From the NCBI RefSeq assembly GCF_007971385.1, contig NZ_CP042434.1:5456001-5520000 (forward strand): 64,000 nucleotides of DNA, in the 5' to 3' direction. Under the pieces are notes generated by a model. It worked only from the letters and a program-made list of their open reading frames with translations. It did not search any database and was not told the DNA's origin. A program made the position numbers and the translations under genes. Position 1 is the first letter of the stretch. Every line of letters starts with the position of its first letter. The stretch comes from Arachidicoccus ginsenosidivorans. Its GTDB lineage: Bacteria; Bacteroidota; Bacteroidia; Chitinophagales; Chitinophagaceae. Shown in pieces: positions 1 to 10,395 of the stretch.

Positions 1-1102
1 TAATATATTCAGCGTGGTCTTGTAAAACCTGGGCGAATAAAACATCATCAACTCCCTTAAACACTTTACTTACCCTTCCTATTTTCGTTCCATCTGGCAA
101 ATGAATATAATCATCTTCGCGCCCCTGGATTTTTTCAATTTTAGCAGTGGCTGGCACTTTTTTGCAACTTTTCTCCCTCAAATCTGGTGAACTTAGTTTA
201 ATTACATCATTGACCTTGTAGCGGATTAAAGGAAAGGAATCATTAAATAAGCTAGTCGTTAACATATGACTATCATACACCTCGTTGATAGAATAACCTG
301 GTGCAAAATGATAGGCACCATCCGGGCACTGTTCTATTGCCACAGTACGTTCAGCATTACCATACCAGTCATATACATCCGCTCCCAGAAAATTTTTTAT
401 TTTTTCCCTTTGAAAGCTATAAAGTGTTTCTGAGGAGGTAATAGCGACCGGTATATTTAAATTGATATTAATTCTGCACAGTTCATTGGACAACATTTCC
501 AAAGAACTCGGGTAACCTGAAATAAATTTTGGATTAAAATCGAGTAACAATTTGATATACTTATATATATTATCTTTATTAATATTATAACTAGACAAAT
601 AAAGTATATTGCTATGCTTATCAAATCTGAAGAGTTGATCCCGGTTTAAATCACCTCTGATCATCACCATCTTATCGCCTTGATAGACATGATGCATATT
701 TCTAAAATGCCATCTATAGGCATTTTCGGTAATAATGGACTCAAAGGAACGGTAAACCGTTAAGGAGGTTCCACAGGTTCCGCTGGTACAGCCCTTCAGC
801 ATATAAAAAGCTGGTCCTGTTAAAATATCTTTTTTAAAACGCCGAACCATATTTTTATCCACTTCAGGAAGGAGTCCAATATCATCCATGGACTGTACAC
901 TTTTAATATTCACACCATACTCACCATAGTGCTTCTTATAAAAAGGACTATGCTGGCAGGCATGATTAAATATTTTTAAAAACCTTTTGTTCTCATATTC
1001 CCGCAACTCTTTGACATCCATTTCATGGAAAGCACGGATTTCTCTTATTTTTCGATCCAATAAAAAATTATGCCTAGCCTTATACCTTATATAATCCAGC
1101 AT
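1..1102 (-). CDS. CapK/phenylacetate-CoA ligase-like adenylating enzyme (3' end beyond window)
   Basis: The frame is open from an ATG at 1102 to the window edge (367 codons seen). It shows the layout of the PaaK/CapK adenylate-forming family: an N-terminal segment with HSPFYKKHYGEYG, a nucleotide-binding loop KGCTSGTCGTSLTVYRS (near residues 92-108), a YDWYGNAERTVAIEQC stretch matching the YG(x)TE region, and INEVYDSHMLTTSLFNDSFP with IRYKVNDV further on. CapK-type members are frequent in capsule and exopolysaccharide loci, where their substrate is usually unknown. The Ser/Thr/Gly-rich loop is intact, so an active adenylating enzyme is plausible, but I cannot name the acid it activates. It is the last visible gene of the operon and starts 6 bases after the preceding glycosyltransferase stop. 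Confidence 0.8.
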   Translation of the reverse strand, partial: MLDYIRYKARHNFLLDRKIREIRAFHEMDVKELREYENKRFLKIFNHACQHSPFYKKHYGEYGVNIKSVQSMDDIGLLPEVDKNMVRRFKKDILTGPAFYMLKGCTSGTCGTSLTVYRSFESIITENAYRWHFRNMHHVYQGDKMVMIRGDLNRDQLFRFDKHSNILYLSSYNINKDNIYKYIKLLLDFNPKFISGYPSSLEMLSNELCRININLNIPVAITSSETLYSFQREKIKNFLGADVYDWYGNAERTVAIEQCPDGAYHFAPGYSINEVYDSHMLTTSLFNDSFPLIRYKVNDVIKLSSPDLREKSCKKVPATAKIEKIQGREDDYIHLPDGTKIGRVSKVFKGVDDVLFAQVLQDHAEYI

Positions 1103-1108
1103 TATAGG

Positions 1109-2440
1109 TTAATTTAAAAGATTAGAATAAATAAATTTCAGTTTTACTAGTACATTTTGTATATCAAACTTTTGCACTAATTCTTTGGATGCGGCTCCCA
1201 TTAGAGATGCATCTGTGGGATGCAATAAAAAATGCCTAATAGCGCTTCGAACCCCACCCTTTTGTTCGCCACGGATTAAAAACCCATTAATACCATTTAG
1301 AACCATATCGTAGTTACTGCCCTTAGCTGTTGCAATGATAGGCAGCCCATAATTCATTGCTTCTAAATATCTGGTACGCCCTCTACCGTCCCCTGCGGGC
1401 ATTAAACAAATATTCGCCATTTTAAATAGGCTGGATTTTAAACTAGGTGTACTGCAGTCTACGTAGCTCACCAGATCTTCAAGATGTTTTTGATGAATGA
1501 CCTCCCAAATACATTTCTTCCCTAAATCAGTTGTAAATTCAGTTGTATAATCAGTTGAATTTGTGATCGTAGTATAAGTCTTATTATCAAAGGATTGCTG
1601 ATACTTAAGTCGCTTTTGCTGCGCTTCCTTAAAACCATTACCTGGCTGCAACCCTGCAATTAAAAGCTTTATTTTACCCTGGAATAGGCCTCTATTTTCT
1701 TCCATCACACTTAGTAAATCTAAGAGCTGTTTTTGTAGGTAATTTTGGGCACTTTTTAATTGATCATCCTCCCCTGGTCCTTTATTTGACATTTCTGATG
1801 CCCAACCACCAAAATATAATAAGTGAATCAGGCCACGATCCATACAGTGATCTACTTTATCCTGCTGTAGTTCAATACCTTCAGAGACGATAAACACCAG
1901 TTTACATTTTAATTTGCCCTTAAAAAAAGCAAGATCTTCCTCTGAGGGGCATAGCACCTTATCGGTCAGAAAAAATAATCGCCTGATCACCGCTTTACCA
2001 AATGCGCCCCTTGCCGCATAGCAAGGCGAAAAACCATCACCATTAATATGATAAACAAATTTCTTATTAAACACAATCCTTATTAGTATGCACAGCAGGT
2101 ACTTGCCAAAGAATTCACATGTCCAATACCGCCTTTTATGATCTCTTTGATAAGGTTCCGGGATTTCATCCAAAAAATGGACTATTTTAATTTCCGGATC
2201 TGCCAGTAAATAATAAAATAGTTTGACAGCCCCAATGAAATATCCCCATAAGGATAAGAGTATACCCACCTCTTGCTTTAAACAGGCGACATATTTAAAG
2301 GGGTATATATGTCTGGCATAATCATCCAAAACGTGGCTTACCCCTTCCTTGCTTGACATTCCAGGGTTGCATTCCATCTGCGCTAACTTATCCTTAGTTT
2401 TAAAGGCAGGACCAATAAATAAAATTTGATTAAAACACAT
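1109..2440 (-). CDS. Glycosyltransferase, GT4-like
   Basis: 443 aa. The N-terminus has the hydrophobic strand FNQILFIGPAF, and the C-terminal half carries the sugar-nucleotide region LEAMNYGLPIIATAKG followed by GINGFLIRG, as in GT4 retaining enzymes. The usual E-x7-E pair is incomplete: the first acidic residue region reads GDGRGRTRYLEAMNYG, so catalysis may differ from the family norm. The segment VYHINGDGFSPCYAARG closely resembles AYHMHGGGFSQFYARSS in the glycosyltransferase at 17078-18166, which suggests the two are paralogues. An insert of about 50 residues between the domains (near residues 240-320, Thr/Asn-rich with TYTTITNSTDYTTEFTTD) is unusual. It lies between the Wzc kinase gene and the CapK-like gene in an exopolysaccharide operon. 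Donor and acceptor are unknown. Confidence 0.75.
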   Translation of the reverse strand: MCFNQILFIGPAFKTKDKLAQMECNPGMSSKEGVSHVLDDYARHIYPFKYVACLKQEVGILLSLWGYFIGAVKLFYYLLADPEIKIVHFLDEIPEPYQRDHKRRYWTCEFFGKYLLCILIRIVFNKKFVYHINGDGFSPCYAARGAFGKAVIRRLFFLTDKVLCPSEEDLAFFKGKLKCKLVFIVSEGIELQQDKVDHCMDRGLIHLLYFGGWASEMSNKGPGEDDQLKSAQNYLQKQLLDLLSVMEENRGLFQGKIKLLIAGLQPGNGFKEAQQKRLKYQQSFDNKTYTTITNSTDYTTEFTTDLGKKCIWEVIHQKHLEDLVSYVDCSTPSLKSSLFKMANICLMPAGDGRGRTRYLEAMNYGLPIIATAKGSNYDMVLNGINGFLIRGEQKGGVRSAIRHFLLHPTDASLMGAASKELVQKFDIQNVLVKLKFIYSNLLN

Positions 2441-2529
2441 TTCTATTTTAATTATAGCGTTGCTAATCAGTTATAATATGCAAAATGCCACTCTCCTATA
2501 ACACTTATCAGAAGTCTTAATACTCGTGG

Positions 2530-4878
2530 TTAGTTTTCAAAATACCCATAGCCTTTTTTACTGTTATAATAACCTTGATAATATTTGCCTTTTTTGCGAT
2601 TTAGATCATTTACCACCAGGTTCAGGTTTGGAAATTTTTCTTGCTGATACATCTCCTGAATCCGCTTTAAAACGTCCTTATAGGTTGTGCCTAACCGGAC
2701 CAAAAACAAGGTCAGATCTGCATATTTGGATAACAACCGCGCATCCGTTACGATGCAGGGCGCTGAATCAATCAGGATATAATCAAAATTCTCCTTCAGG
2801 TAGTCAAAAAGATCTTTAGTCTTATCTGTAATGAGTAATTCTGAGGGATTCGACGGAATTGCCCCACTTGGAATAAAAGAAAGATTGGGTTTATCTGCTA
2901 CCGGATATATAATCTCATGTATGCTGGCATCCCCCGTTGCATAATGACTAAACCCTTTTTCATACTGCAGATTTAACCTTTCTGCCAATTTTGGCTTTCT
3001 CAGATCTAAATCAATAATCACCACCTTTTTCCCGGAAAAGGCCAGCATAGCACTTAGATTTAGCGCCACATACGACTTTCCTTCATTAGGCATGCAGGAA
3101 GTACACAAGATTACCTTTTGAGACGAGTCAGGTAACAGGTAGTTCAAATCTGTCCTTAGTAACCTGAACTGCTCCGCTACTGCATCCCTGGAACTATGCG
3201 TTACCACGAAACCACTATCCAAAAGCTTTCCATTATGCAATATTTCAGCCAGAACAGGCGTCTGGGTATTACTTTCAATCTCTTCTTTGGTTTCGATCTT
3301 TAAATTCGTCAGGCTCTTAAAAAATGAAATCACAAATGGAATCATCAACCCCAGCAAAAATGCAAAAGAAATGACCAGTTTCTTGTTGGGCGCTATGGGC
3401 TTGGCAGCTACATGACCAGGTGCAATAATACGGGCATTGGACACTGTAGAAGATTTAGCAATCAAGGATTCTTCTCTTTTTTGTAGTAAAAACAAAAAGA
3501 GTTCCTGTTTTATGGATTGCTGGCGGCTATATTCCATGACCGTGCGTTCCTGGGCCGGTACTTTGCGAATCTTACTATTTAATGTGCCCTCATTTTGCTG
3601 CATACTGGAAATACCCGCTTCCAAAGAATTTTTAATTGAATTAAGCCCCGAAAGCATATCACTTCTAAGGCTTCTTATCTGATTATCAAGGTTCTTTACA
3701 ACCGGATGGTCAGCTGTGGCGCTCAGCAGGGCTCTTTCTTTTTGCAGTAATAATTTATTATAACTATCTATAATGGTATTTAGATTCCCGTCATTAATTG
3801 TCAAAGAGGCCGGAATCACACGATCATTCCCATTTTGGGACATATAGCCAATTAGGGAGTTCGTAATGCTCAACTGTACCTGCTGCGTTGCCAAATCCTT
3901 TGCATTAGCACCTGCATTACTAATCAGTGATTGAGATTGGCTAGGCAAATCGGCCAAGTCATTACTTTGTTTAAAATGCTGAATATTTCCTTCAATGGAA
4001 TCAAGTTCTGCACCGACGGTCACCAGGCGGTTATTGATAAATTCAATGGAGCTATCAGCAATGCGGTTGTTATCAACTATATTTGAAAGTTGGTATCTGT
4101 GAATCAGTCCATTTATAATATCAATTCCTTGTTGTGGAATCGTTGTATTTAAGGATAGATTAATGATGCCGGTCTGTTTATCAGAAATGTCTGCATTGAT
4201 ATTTTCTTTGTAGCTATCCGCAACAGCATTGATACTAGCCACAGCCATTTTTATGCTTCGAGCTGGGTCCCAGCTACTCATGGCCTGATTTTTTACTAAA
4301 GTAACCTTACCAATAGGCAATTGGATAGGTTCATCCCACGAGCCTTTCCATATATGGTCAGCTGAGCTAATCTCAAATCCACTGGTGCTAATTATGTGAA
4401 ACTCATACCTAAGTTGCTTTGGATCAAGATTATCCGTCGTAAATCCCTCTATAGAAATCTTAAAAGGCAAGGACTCCTTATAAAGCGGCTCGCTTTTAAA
4501 GTCTTTATAGGTGCTAAAACTCAAATTTAACTGTAAATCAGTGACCACTTGATGAATCAATGGATAACTGACAAGTATTTCTCTTTCATTATCTACAGTA
4601 CTGGATCTTGGATACAGCCCCAGACTTTCTAATGAACCAATACCATTATTTTGCGGGGCAGGAGATTTTCCATCATTGTCCTTAATAAGGACGGTCGCCA
4701 TGGCCTTATAGGTTGGACTGGTTACATACAGATAAATGACAGCCAGCACGACCATAAGTATTGCTGAGAGAACAGCGTAAAGCCAGTTAGCTCTAATGCG
4801 CTGGATGACTTTGGTAAAATCAAATTTAGACTCCTTTATAGGGACTAATCGATCTAAAGTATTAGTATGCATATTCAA
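2530..4878 (-). CDS. wzc: Polysaccharide co-polymerase / tyrosine autokinase (Wzc-type)
   Basis: 782 aa, typical for fused Wzc proteins. Residues about 30-55 form the first membrane segment and begin the Wzz domain. A long coiled-coil periplasmic part follows, then a second membrane segment (KLVISFAFLLGLMIPFVISFF). The cytoplasmic BY-kinase domain has Walker A MPNEGKS (lysine near 601), Walker A' VVIIDLDLRKP and Walker B YILIDSAP. The tail GKYYQGYYNSKKGYGYF is the tyrosine cluster expected for autophosphorylation. With the adjacent Wza it forms the export and chain-length machine of a Wzy-dependent pathway, so the flippase and polymerase at 18.4-21.4 kb are its natural partners. The reading frame is intact and no adjacent Wzb phosphatase is visible. 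Confidence 0.93.
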   Translation of the reverse strand: MNMHTNTLDRLVPIKESKFDFTKVIQRIRANWLYAVLSAILMVVLAVIYLYVTSPTYKAMATVLIKDNDGKSPAPQNNGIGSLESLGLYPRSSTVDNEREILVSYPLIHQVVTDLQLNLSFSTYKDFKSEPLYKESLPFKISIEGFTTDNLDPKQLRYEFHIISTSGFEISSADHIWKGSWDEPIQLPIGKVTLVKNQAMSSWDPARSIKMAVASINAVADSYKENINADISDKQTGIINLSLNTTIPQQGIDIINGLIHRYQLSNIVDNNRIADSSIEFINNRLVTVGAELDSIEGNIQHFKQSNDLADLPSQSQSLISNAGANAKDLATQQVQLSITNSLIGYMSQNGNDRVIPASLTINDGNLNTIIDSYNKLLLQKERALLSATADHPVVKNLDNQIRSLRSDMLSGLNSIKNSLEAGISSMQQNEGTLNSKIRKVPAQERTVMEYSRQQSIKQELFLFLLQKREESLIAKSSTVSNARIIAPGHVAAKPIAPNKKLVISFAFLLGLMIPFVISFFKSLTNLKIETKEEIESNTQTPVLAEILHNGKLLDSGFVVTHSSRDAVAEQFRLLRTDLNYLLPDSSQKVILCTSCMPNEGKSYVALNLSAMLAFSGKKVVIIDLDLRKPKLAERLNLQYEKGFSHYATGDASIHEIIYPVADKPNLSFIPSGAIPSNPSELLITDKTKDLFDYLKENFDYILIDSAPCIVTDARLLSKYADLTLFLVRLGTTYKDVLKRIQEMYQQEKFPNLNLVVNDLNRKKGKYYQGYYNSKKGYGYFEN

Positions 4879-5009
4879 AAGAAATTAGACATGATAAATT
4901 GGATAAAAACACAAAAAACACATTGTTAGCACTGCAAATAGCTGCATTTCAGATAATTACCAGGGCTTTAATTTGAAAAAGCTACAACGCACCTGGTGAA
5001 TTCATTAAT

Positions 5010-5866
5010 TTACATCCTGCTAATCACAATTAATATTACCGACAGAATGGATCCCGCTATTGCGTAGGTTTTGGTAGCCCGCATATCTGTGGAAGCGGCC
5101 TTTGATTTAGAAGGCTCTACATAAATAACATCCCCTTGCCTTAGATAAAAATAAGGCGAACTAAGCATCTCGGTGTTATTCAAATTAAACCTTGCTACCT
5201 TTTTCTGGACCCCGTTTTCCGTACGCATCAAAATTACATTGTCTCTTTTCCCATAAATAGTCATATCACCCGCAAGCCCAAGCGCATCTAGTACACTCGC
5301 CTTTTCACCGGAAATAACATAGGAACCAGGATGAGTCACCTCCCCTAGCACATTCACCGTAAAATTGGCCAGCCGAACATTTACCACCGGATGCTTTAAG
5401 ATCTTTAAAGCAGCAAGCTGTACGGAATCTTTTATTGCTTCCGTTGTTTCCCCTGCTACATGGAAACGACCAAGTACGGGCAGCTCAATATCTCCTTTTT
5501 TATCTACCAGATACCCGCTCAGCCTTTTAGGGGCATTTAAAACATCAGATTTTATCGCAGAATTATCTTCCTGATCCACATTAAAGGCTTCATTGGTCCC
5601 AGGATCAATTGTTGAAATCACCACTTGAAGAATATCATCTGGCTGGATGGTTAATGGATGATAAACCGCAGTGGCAATATTTTGCCCTTGTGTATACATG
5701 CTATTATTATCCCCAGATCCTTAAAATAACTAACCTGTTTATAGCTGGAACAAGAAAAGAGGCAAACAAGTGTTATAGCGCAGATTCCTGCGCTGACTTT
5801 TGAAAAAGTCTGTTTGCCTCTACTTTGCTCCTTGCAGCAAGAGAAGATATTCAAAATCGGCCTCAT
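5010..5866 (-). CDS. wza: Outer-membrane polysaccharide export lipoprotein (Wza-type), frame broken at 5711-5714
   Basis: The export domain reads HPLTIQPDDILQVVIS, then GYLVDKKGDIELPVLG and a SLBB-like segment NVLGEVTHPGSYVISG, ending in a hydrophobic C-terminal helix (YAIAGSILSVILIVISRM). The N-terminus lies in another frame: an ATG at 5866 gives a signal peptide ending in LVCLFSCSSYKQVSYFKDL, a clear lipobox with cysteine. The two frames join exactly if the GGGG run (minus strand, 5711-5714) had five Gs, giving FKDLGDNNSMYTQGQN. As printed, the lipoprotein stops at 5651 and the export domain could only start from an internal ATG at 5699 without a signal. An in-frame ATG at 5998 also exists, but the residues between look non-coding. 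It sits directly downstream of the initiating transferase and upstream of wzc. Confidence 0.85.
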
Positions 5867-6102
5867 AAGTAAGCTAAATTTTGAGTTGTAGCCACCAGAG
5901 AAGTGGCGGAGGGGTTCAAAAAAATTGCAGTTAGTTTTGATACCCTTAGAAAGTTTTAGATAACGTCTCTTATCCATAAAAATTAAGTTTGAAAGCAATT
6001 AGTTAATCAGAAAAAAACACAGCGTGAGTTCCCACTCAATAAAAATCATAAAATGCGATCAATCAATGACATATATACAAAAGCAGCTATTAACTCATTG
6101 AT

Positions 6103-8018
6103 CTAATACGCGTTATCTTCTCCACGAAGTATATTCCAAACAGTTAAAAAGATAATCTTCAAATCGAGGGTCAAAGACCAATTCTCTATATACCAAACGT
6201 CATGGAGTACACGTTCCTCTATCGCCTCAACCGTTCTGGTCTCCCCTCTACAGCCATTTACCTGCGCCCAACCTGTAATCCCGGGCTTTGCAAAATGACG
6301 AACCATATATGTATCCACTTCTTTACTAAATTTATCTGTATGAGACAGCATATGTGGCCGAGGCCCTACAACAGTCATATTCCCTAATAATACATTGACA
6401 AATTGCGGCAGTTCATCAAGACTCGTGCGGCGTAAAAAACCGCCAAGTTTGGTGAGCCGAATATCATCTTTCACTGCCTGACAATCCTCTCCAACTCCTT
6501 TGACCGTTCGCATACTGCGAAATTTATACACTTTAAAAGGTTTGTTATTAATTCCGGAACGGTCTTGCTTGAAAAAAATCGGGCCTTTAGATTCTAATTT
6601 TATCAAAAGTCCAATGATGGGAATCAGCCAGCTAAGGATAAACACGATTACAAAAAGGGAAAAGAAGAAATCAAATACACGTTTAATAATAAGATTACTG
6701 TCAACCGTCAAAGGCTCTTGCCTAATAGAAAGTATGGGTACTGTCCCCATGTAATTGATCGTAGAGCGCCTTCTCAGTACCTGGTAAAAATCAGGAAGAA
6801 ATTTAATACGGATCATGTGACTATCGGCCTGCTTAATTAAATACCTGGCAATCTTTTCTTCCATATTTTGCATGGAACAATAGATCTCATCTATTTGCAT
6901 CTTCCCAAAGTATTTAACGCAGTCCAGTATGGGTCCACGGATAACCTTATTCCAGGCCGTGGTATTAAAAGCGTTCTTTTGAGCAGATATTAATTGACTA
7001 GTCGGCAGGAAATCTTCTGTCAATCTCCCAGCTTCAACAGGACTAGCAGGCACTTTCCCAGCAGAGGCATAAGGACTATTTGACAATAATGCTTCTTCAC
7101 CTATTTTTCTGCCCGCTTCTACCCGTGCCTCTACTCCTATTGCTACACCAGAATCGTTACTTTCTGAAACAGCATATTGCCTAGGCACAGTTCCCACAGC
7201 ATTAAATACGCTAAATTCCGCGCCATACTCAGGCGTATCTACGTAAGTATCCCCTTTAGCTCAGATATATTTTGAAATGAATTAGATGCTGGATTAGCTT
7301 CTGGATTATCTGAAGGTCTGGTGGCATTCACCTCAACAGCCGCCTCTTTCGTTTTATTCGTTTCGTCCCCATTTTGTTCAAAGTCACCAGGTTTGCCATA
7401 CCCATCATAGAAAAACCCACATAACCTTAAATCGCACTGGTTCTCCTCTATATAACTTTCCAAAAGCTCGCAGCTGGAGCTATCCCCTATTATAAATATA
7501 TTTTTCTTTTTACGGATCTTGTCTTTAAAGTTTTTTCTAATACTTAATAAAGTCAATCGATTGATTGCCAAAGTACCGCCATAGCAAGTATAAAACAGGC
7601 AAACAAAATAAAAAAACAGTGAGATATTATTAAACCCATCCAGCAAAATCAGAATAAAAAACCAGGAACAAATCCCAAAAATAAAAAACACTTTTGCTAA
7701 GGTCCTGAAGATATCCACTGTATCAATTAATAATAAATCTTTATAAATCCCTCTTAAATAACTTAAAAACACCCAAAGTAGGGAGGCGTAAATCATACCA
7801 GACAAATAGGTATCGGAAAATATCATCTCCTTCTCTAGCAGTAGCCAACCAGAAACAAAAAAACAAATATTTAATAAAATAAGATCCAGCAATAACATGA
7901 CAATTTTCCCATATCCCAACATACTGGTAAATAGTCGCTCCATCCCTATACCAGGGACAATTGCCGGAGAAAAGCCGAAGCTTGTAGATTGTTCAATATT
8001 GTTTATTCCTATACTCAT
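6103..8018 (-). CDS. Initiating undecaprenyl-phosphate sugar phosphotransferase (WcaJ-type), frame broken at 7251-7254
   Basis: The N-terminal part (7239-8018) has four hydrophobic helices and a nucleotide-binding-like segment starting IFIIGDSSSCELLESY. The C-terminal part (6103-7197) is a bacterial sugar transferase: a membrane helix at VFDFFFSLFVIVFILSWLIP, then GPIFFKQDRSG, FKVYKFRSMR, RTSLDELPQ, VGPRPH and PGITGWAQVNGCRGE. This enzyme attaches the first sugar-phosphate to undecaprenyl phosphate. The halves join if the GGGG run at 7251-7254 had five Gs, giving ELKGDTYVDTPEYGAEF. The linker between the domains (about residues 210-310) is long and rich in Ala, Glu and Ser, which is odd for the family. 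It is the first gene after a 1.5 kb non-coding leader and probably heads the wza-wzc operon. Confidence 0.85.
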
Positions 8019-8570
8019 AGCAGATTCCTCTTTGATAAAAACAGCTCAATGACTGTAGTGATACAATAAGGGTATCTTGGTCTTGATACCCGGATTAACT
8101 ACCCAATTACTTCTGTTTCAATTATATTATCCTTTCCGCTTTCTCAGGGCGGGTTAGAGGATTAGTTTTGGTTGCGGCCTCACCGGTTAGTCTAAGATCT
8201 ACCGGTTTATATTAGTTTTGTTCTATTTACTCCTTTGGTATTAAATGAATCTAAATAAGTTTCATTTAATGTATTCAATTTTAAGTTTGGCTTATAATCC
8301 ATTTATAATCCAATTAATACCCCATCATCTTTACGCTAAATCCGACTCAGAAAAAAATCAAGTTGGTTAATTAAATCACTCATAACATGAATCGAGAACA
8401 ATAAGCAGAACAGTTACCGATCACTTTATTTTCATGATTAATTAAAATTCATCCGTTCTATTTAAAAAGCTTTTCTCACAAACCAAAACCACCACTTTTT
8501 ATCAACAAACCCCATAAGCTAAAAACACATCCATTGTAAAATCGCACCATTTTCAAATCTTCCCGTTTTG

Positions 8571-8601
8571 TTTTTTTGTTTCTAATTTAGAAACAAAAAA
8601 A
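8571..8601. promoter_or_regulatory. Operator-like palindrome A (TGTTTC-N7-GAAACA)
   Basis: A perfect inverted repeat with 15-bp arms around one base, T7-GTTTCTAA / TTAGAAAC-A7. The core TGTTTC-N7-GAAACA occurs in four places in this window, always with seven bases between half-sites. This copy is inside the leader of the WcaJ operon, 553 bp upstream of the start codon, with no clear promoter right next to it. It is the likely binding site of the HTH/S24 regulator encoded at 23917-24615. Confidence 0.65.
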
Positions 8602-9196
8602 GCAGCCTTAAAATCAATACCCCTTTTTTGGGGTAAAGATTTACTAATTCATAAGGATCATTACCATCCTTAAAGTCTAGCATAATTCAATAGTAGTTCA
8701 CACAATCCTTATCAACAAACACGTCTAATTAAAAATTAGTTTCAAATTTCCATTAATACCTACCGTTACTACGGTTACACTATTGCCTTTACTTCCCCGA
8801 GTGATTTAATTTAACTTAATAAGATACCTATTTTAAGGGGCCAAAAGTAAAACGGAGCCATAAAACGCATTACATGCACAGTACACTATTAAGCTAAAAT
8901 TAAATCAACTACGAGTATGGTTGGTTGTCTTGTCTCGCATTTCAATAATTTATATTTAAAGAGAATTTAATTTTAAATGCTCAAAACTTAAATTACAACG
9001 TCATTAGGGAAGTCGCTTTTAAGTTGCTTTTAAATGGTATGAACTATATTTTCGCACACTATGTATTACAACTAGAAATCCCTAAAATACTCCACTAAAA
9101 TTACTCCACTAAAAAAAACCTCTTGATACGTGCAATTACCTGTTTGGTTTGAATCATTTTATTAGGCGTCCTATTTATCTCATGAACAATATTTAC

Positions 9197-9237
9197 GAAT
9201 CTGTCTGCAAATATTTTTGTGAATATGTCTGCAAATA
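9197..9237. repeat. Direct repeat, 17 bp x 2, 24 bp apart
   Basis: GAATCTGTCTGCAAATA (9197-9213) and GAATATGTCTGCAAATA (9221-9237) differ at one base. The 24-bp period is close to two helical turns, compatible with paired protein sites. They lie about 70-110 bp downstream of the promoter near 9305. Confidence 0.5.
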
Positions 9238-9304
9238 ACATTGGGGCACATTTAAGCATATTATTAGTTTTTATTTTTTCTATTATCGCCCCCGTTTGTC
9301 AGAG

Positions 9305-9335
9305 CAAATATAAGGCAGGTTTTAATACTAAACAA
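9305..9335 (-). promoter_or_regulatory. Bacteroidota-type promoter (TTG-N20-TATATTTG)
   Basis: On the minus strand TTG (9333-9335) is followed 20 bases later by TATATTTGC (-7 element, 9305-9312). This fits the Bacteroidota consensus TTTG / TAnnTTTG. Nearly the same sequence, preceded by ACTTG/AGTTG and an AT-rich block, occurs at 22133-22162 and 27642-27671. Confidence 0.6.
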
Positions 9336-9520
9336 GTTTTTTTTCATTTTTATTCAATTTATTTTTCACTTAGGACAATTTAAATCATCTAATCGCAAAA
9401 AAAGATCATAAACCACTATTAATCAACAAAATCAAAAATGCTTAAATGACTAGGATAGACCGTACCCTTGGAGATTAGATCTATCCCATTTATATTAAAT
9501 AGGACATAAAACAATAGACA

Positions 9521-10312
9521 CTATTTATCGCCCAAAAAATCATTTATTGTCGCCTTATTGTCTCCCAATTTTACGTCTCCAAAATATAAAGTGCGCTTAT
9601 TTACCTTGGTGTTTTGAGGCTTCATCCACTCCCACTTATAGATACCGAATTTAAAATAGGGACCGAGTTTGTCATTATAATAATTGGGGCCTTTTCTAGA
9701 ATAAATTTTGGCGCCGTCTTTCCAGACTTCTAACAGGCCATCATTATTGTACGAGAATTTAATATGAAAGATCCACTGTGTCCATTTCTCAGTAATTGTC
9801 TTGCCAAAAGGTATTGATGACTTACCTGTGAAGCTACCCGTTAAGCTATTATTATCATTCACCGGCTGAGAAGCCCAACGTGTTTCTAAGTGCCACTCCC
9901 CTTTTTGAATCATCAGGTCAACTGCCGGAGAGCGGTAATTTTCCCCTAAGTCAAAATCAGGAGTACCATGCCATTGTGCAACGATTTCAGGTAAAGAATC
10001 ATATACAAATGAGGCTGGAAGCCAGATATTAAATGCGTACCATCTTTCAACAGGCAAAGTTTTCTCTGCCTTAAAAAAGACTTCCGCTCTTTTACCGTTT
10101 TCAACCGTTTTATCTGTTTTACTTAAGGTAAAACAGATAGAGGGCCTGCCATTAAAAGGGACAAATCTAGACAGCTGCACAGATTCCGCTGTTGCGGCCT
10201 GTATCCCGCTATTTTTATCATAGAGTCTATAGTTAGTGACCTGTGCTTGGGCAGCGCTATAAACCTGCGTAAAAAACACCAATATCAATATCCACTTAAG
10301 CATAAGTAACAA
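9521..10312 (-). CDS. Secreted polysaccharide lyase-like protein (heparin lyase I-type fold)
   Basis: 263 aa with an N-terminal signal peptide (LLMLKWILILVFFTQVYSAAQAQ). The mature part resembles the polysaccharide lyase family with a concanavalin-like jelly roll: WYAFNIWLPASF, EIVAQWHGTPD, PAVDLMIQKGEWHLETRW, WIFHIKFSYNNDGLLEVWKDG, GPYFKFGIYKWEW. Such enzymes cleave uronic-acid polymers by beta-elimination. In an exopolysaccharide operon a lyase usually trims or releases the cell's own polymer, so its presence hints that the product contains uronic acids. It is the last gene of the operon that begins with the polymerase at 21388. The exact PL family is uncertain. Confidence 0.72.
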   Translation of the reverse strand: MLLMLKWILILVFFTQVYSAAQAQVTNYRLYDKNSGIQAATAESVQLSRFVPFNGRPSICFTLSKTDKTVENGKRAEVFFKAEKTLPVERWYAFNIWLPASFVYDSLPEIVAQWHGTPDFDLGENYRSPAVDLMIQKGEWHLETRWASQPVNDNNSLTGSFTGKSSIPFGKTITEKWTQWIFHIKFSYNNDGLLEVWKDGAKIYSRKGPNYYNDKLGPYFKFGIYKWEWMKPQNTKVNKRTLYFGDVKLGDNKATINDFLGDK

Positions 10313-10395
10313 ATTTTAATAAATTAATCAAATAATTAAACCAATAAAACCTTACAATATAATGATAATCAATACATAAAAATATTGCAATTCTC

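Larger units (their letters stand above)
8019..9520. other. 1.5 kb non-coding leader upstream of the initiating transferase
   Basis: No convincing gene on either strand. The stretch contains a minus-strand promoter near 9305-9335, a direct repeat at 9197-9237, a perfect palindrome at 8571-8601 and a small hairpin at 8618-8635 (TACCCC, six Ts, GGGGTA). If the 9305 promoter drives the initiating transferase gene, its transcript has a leader of about 1.3 kb, long enough for antitermination or RNA-based control. That last point is inference. Confidence 0.6.
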
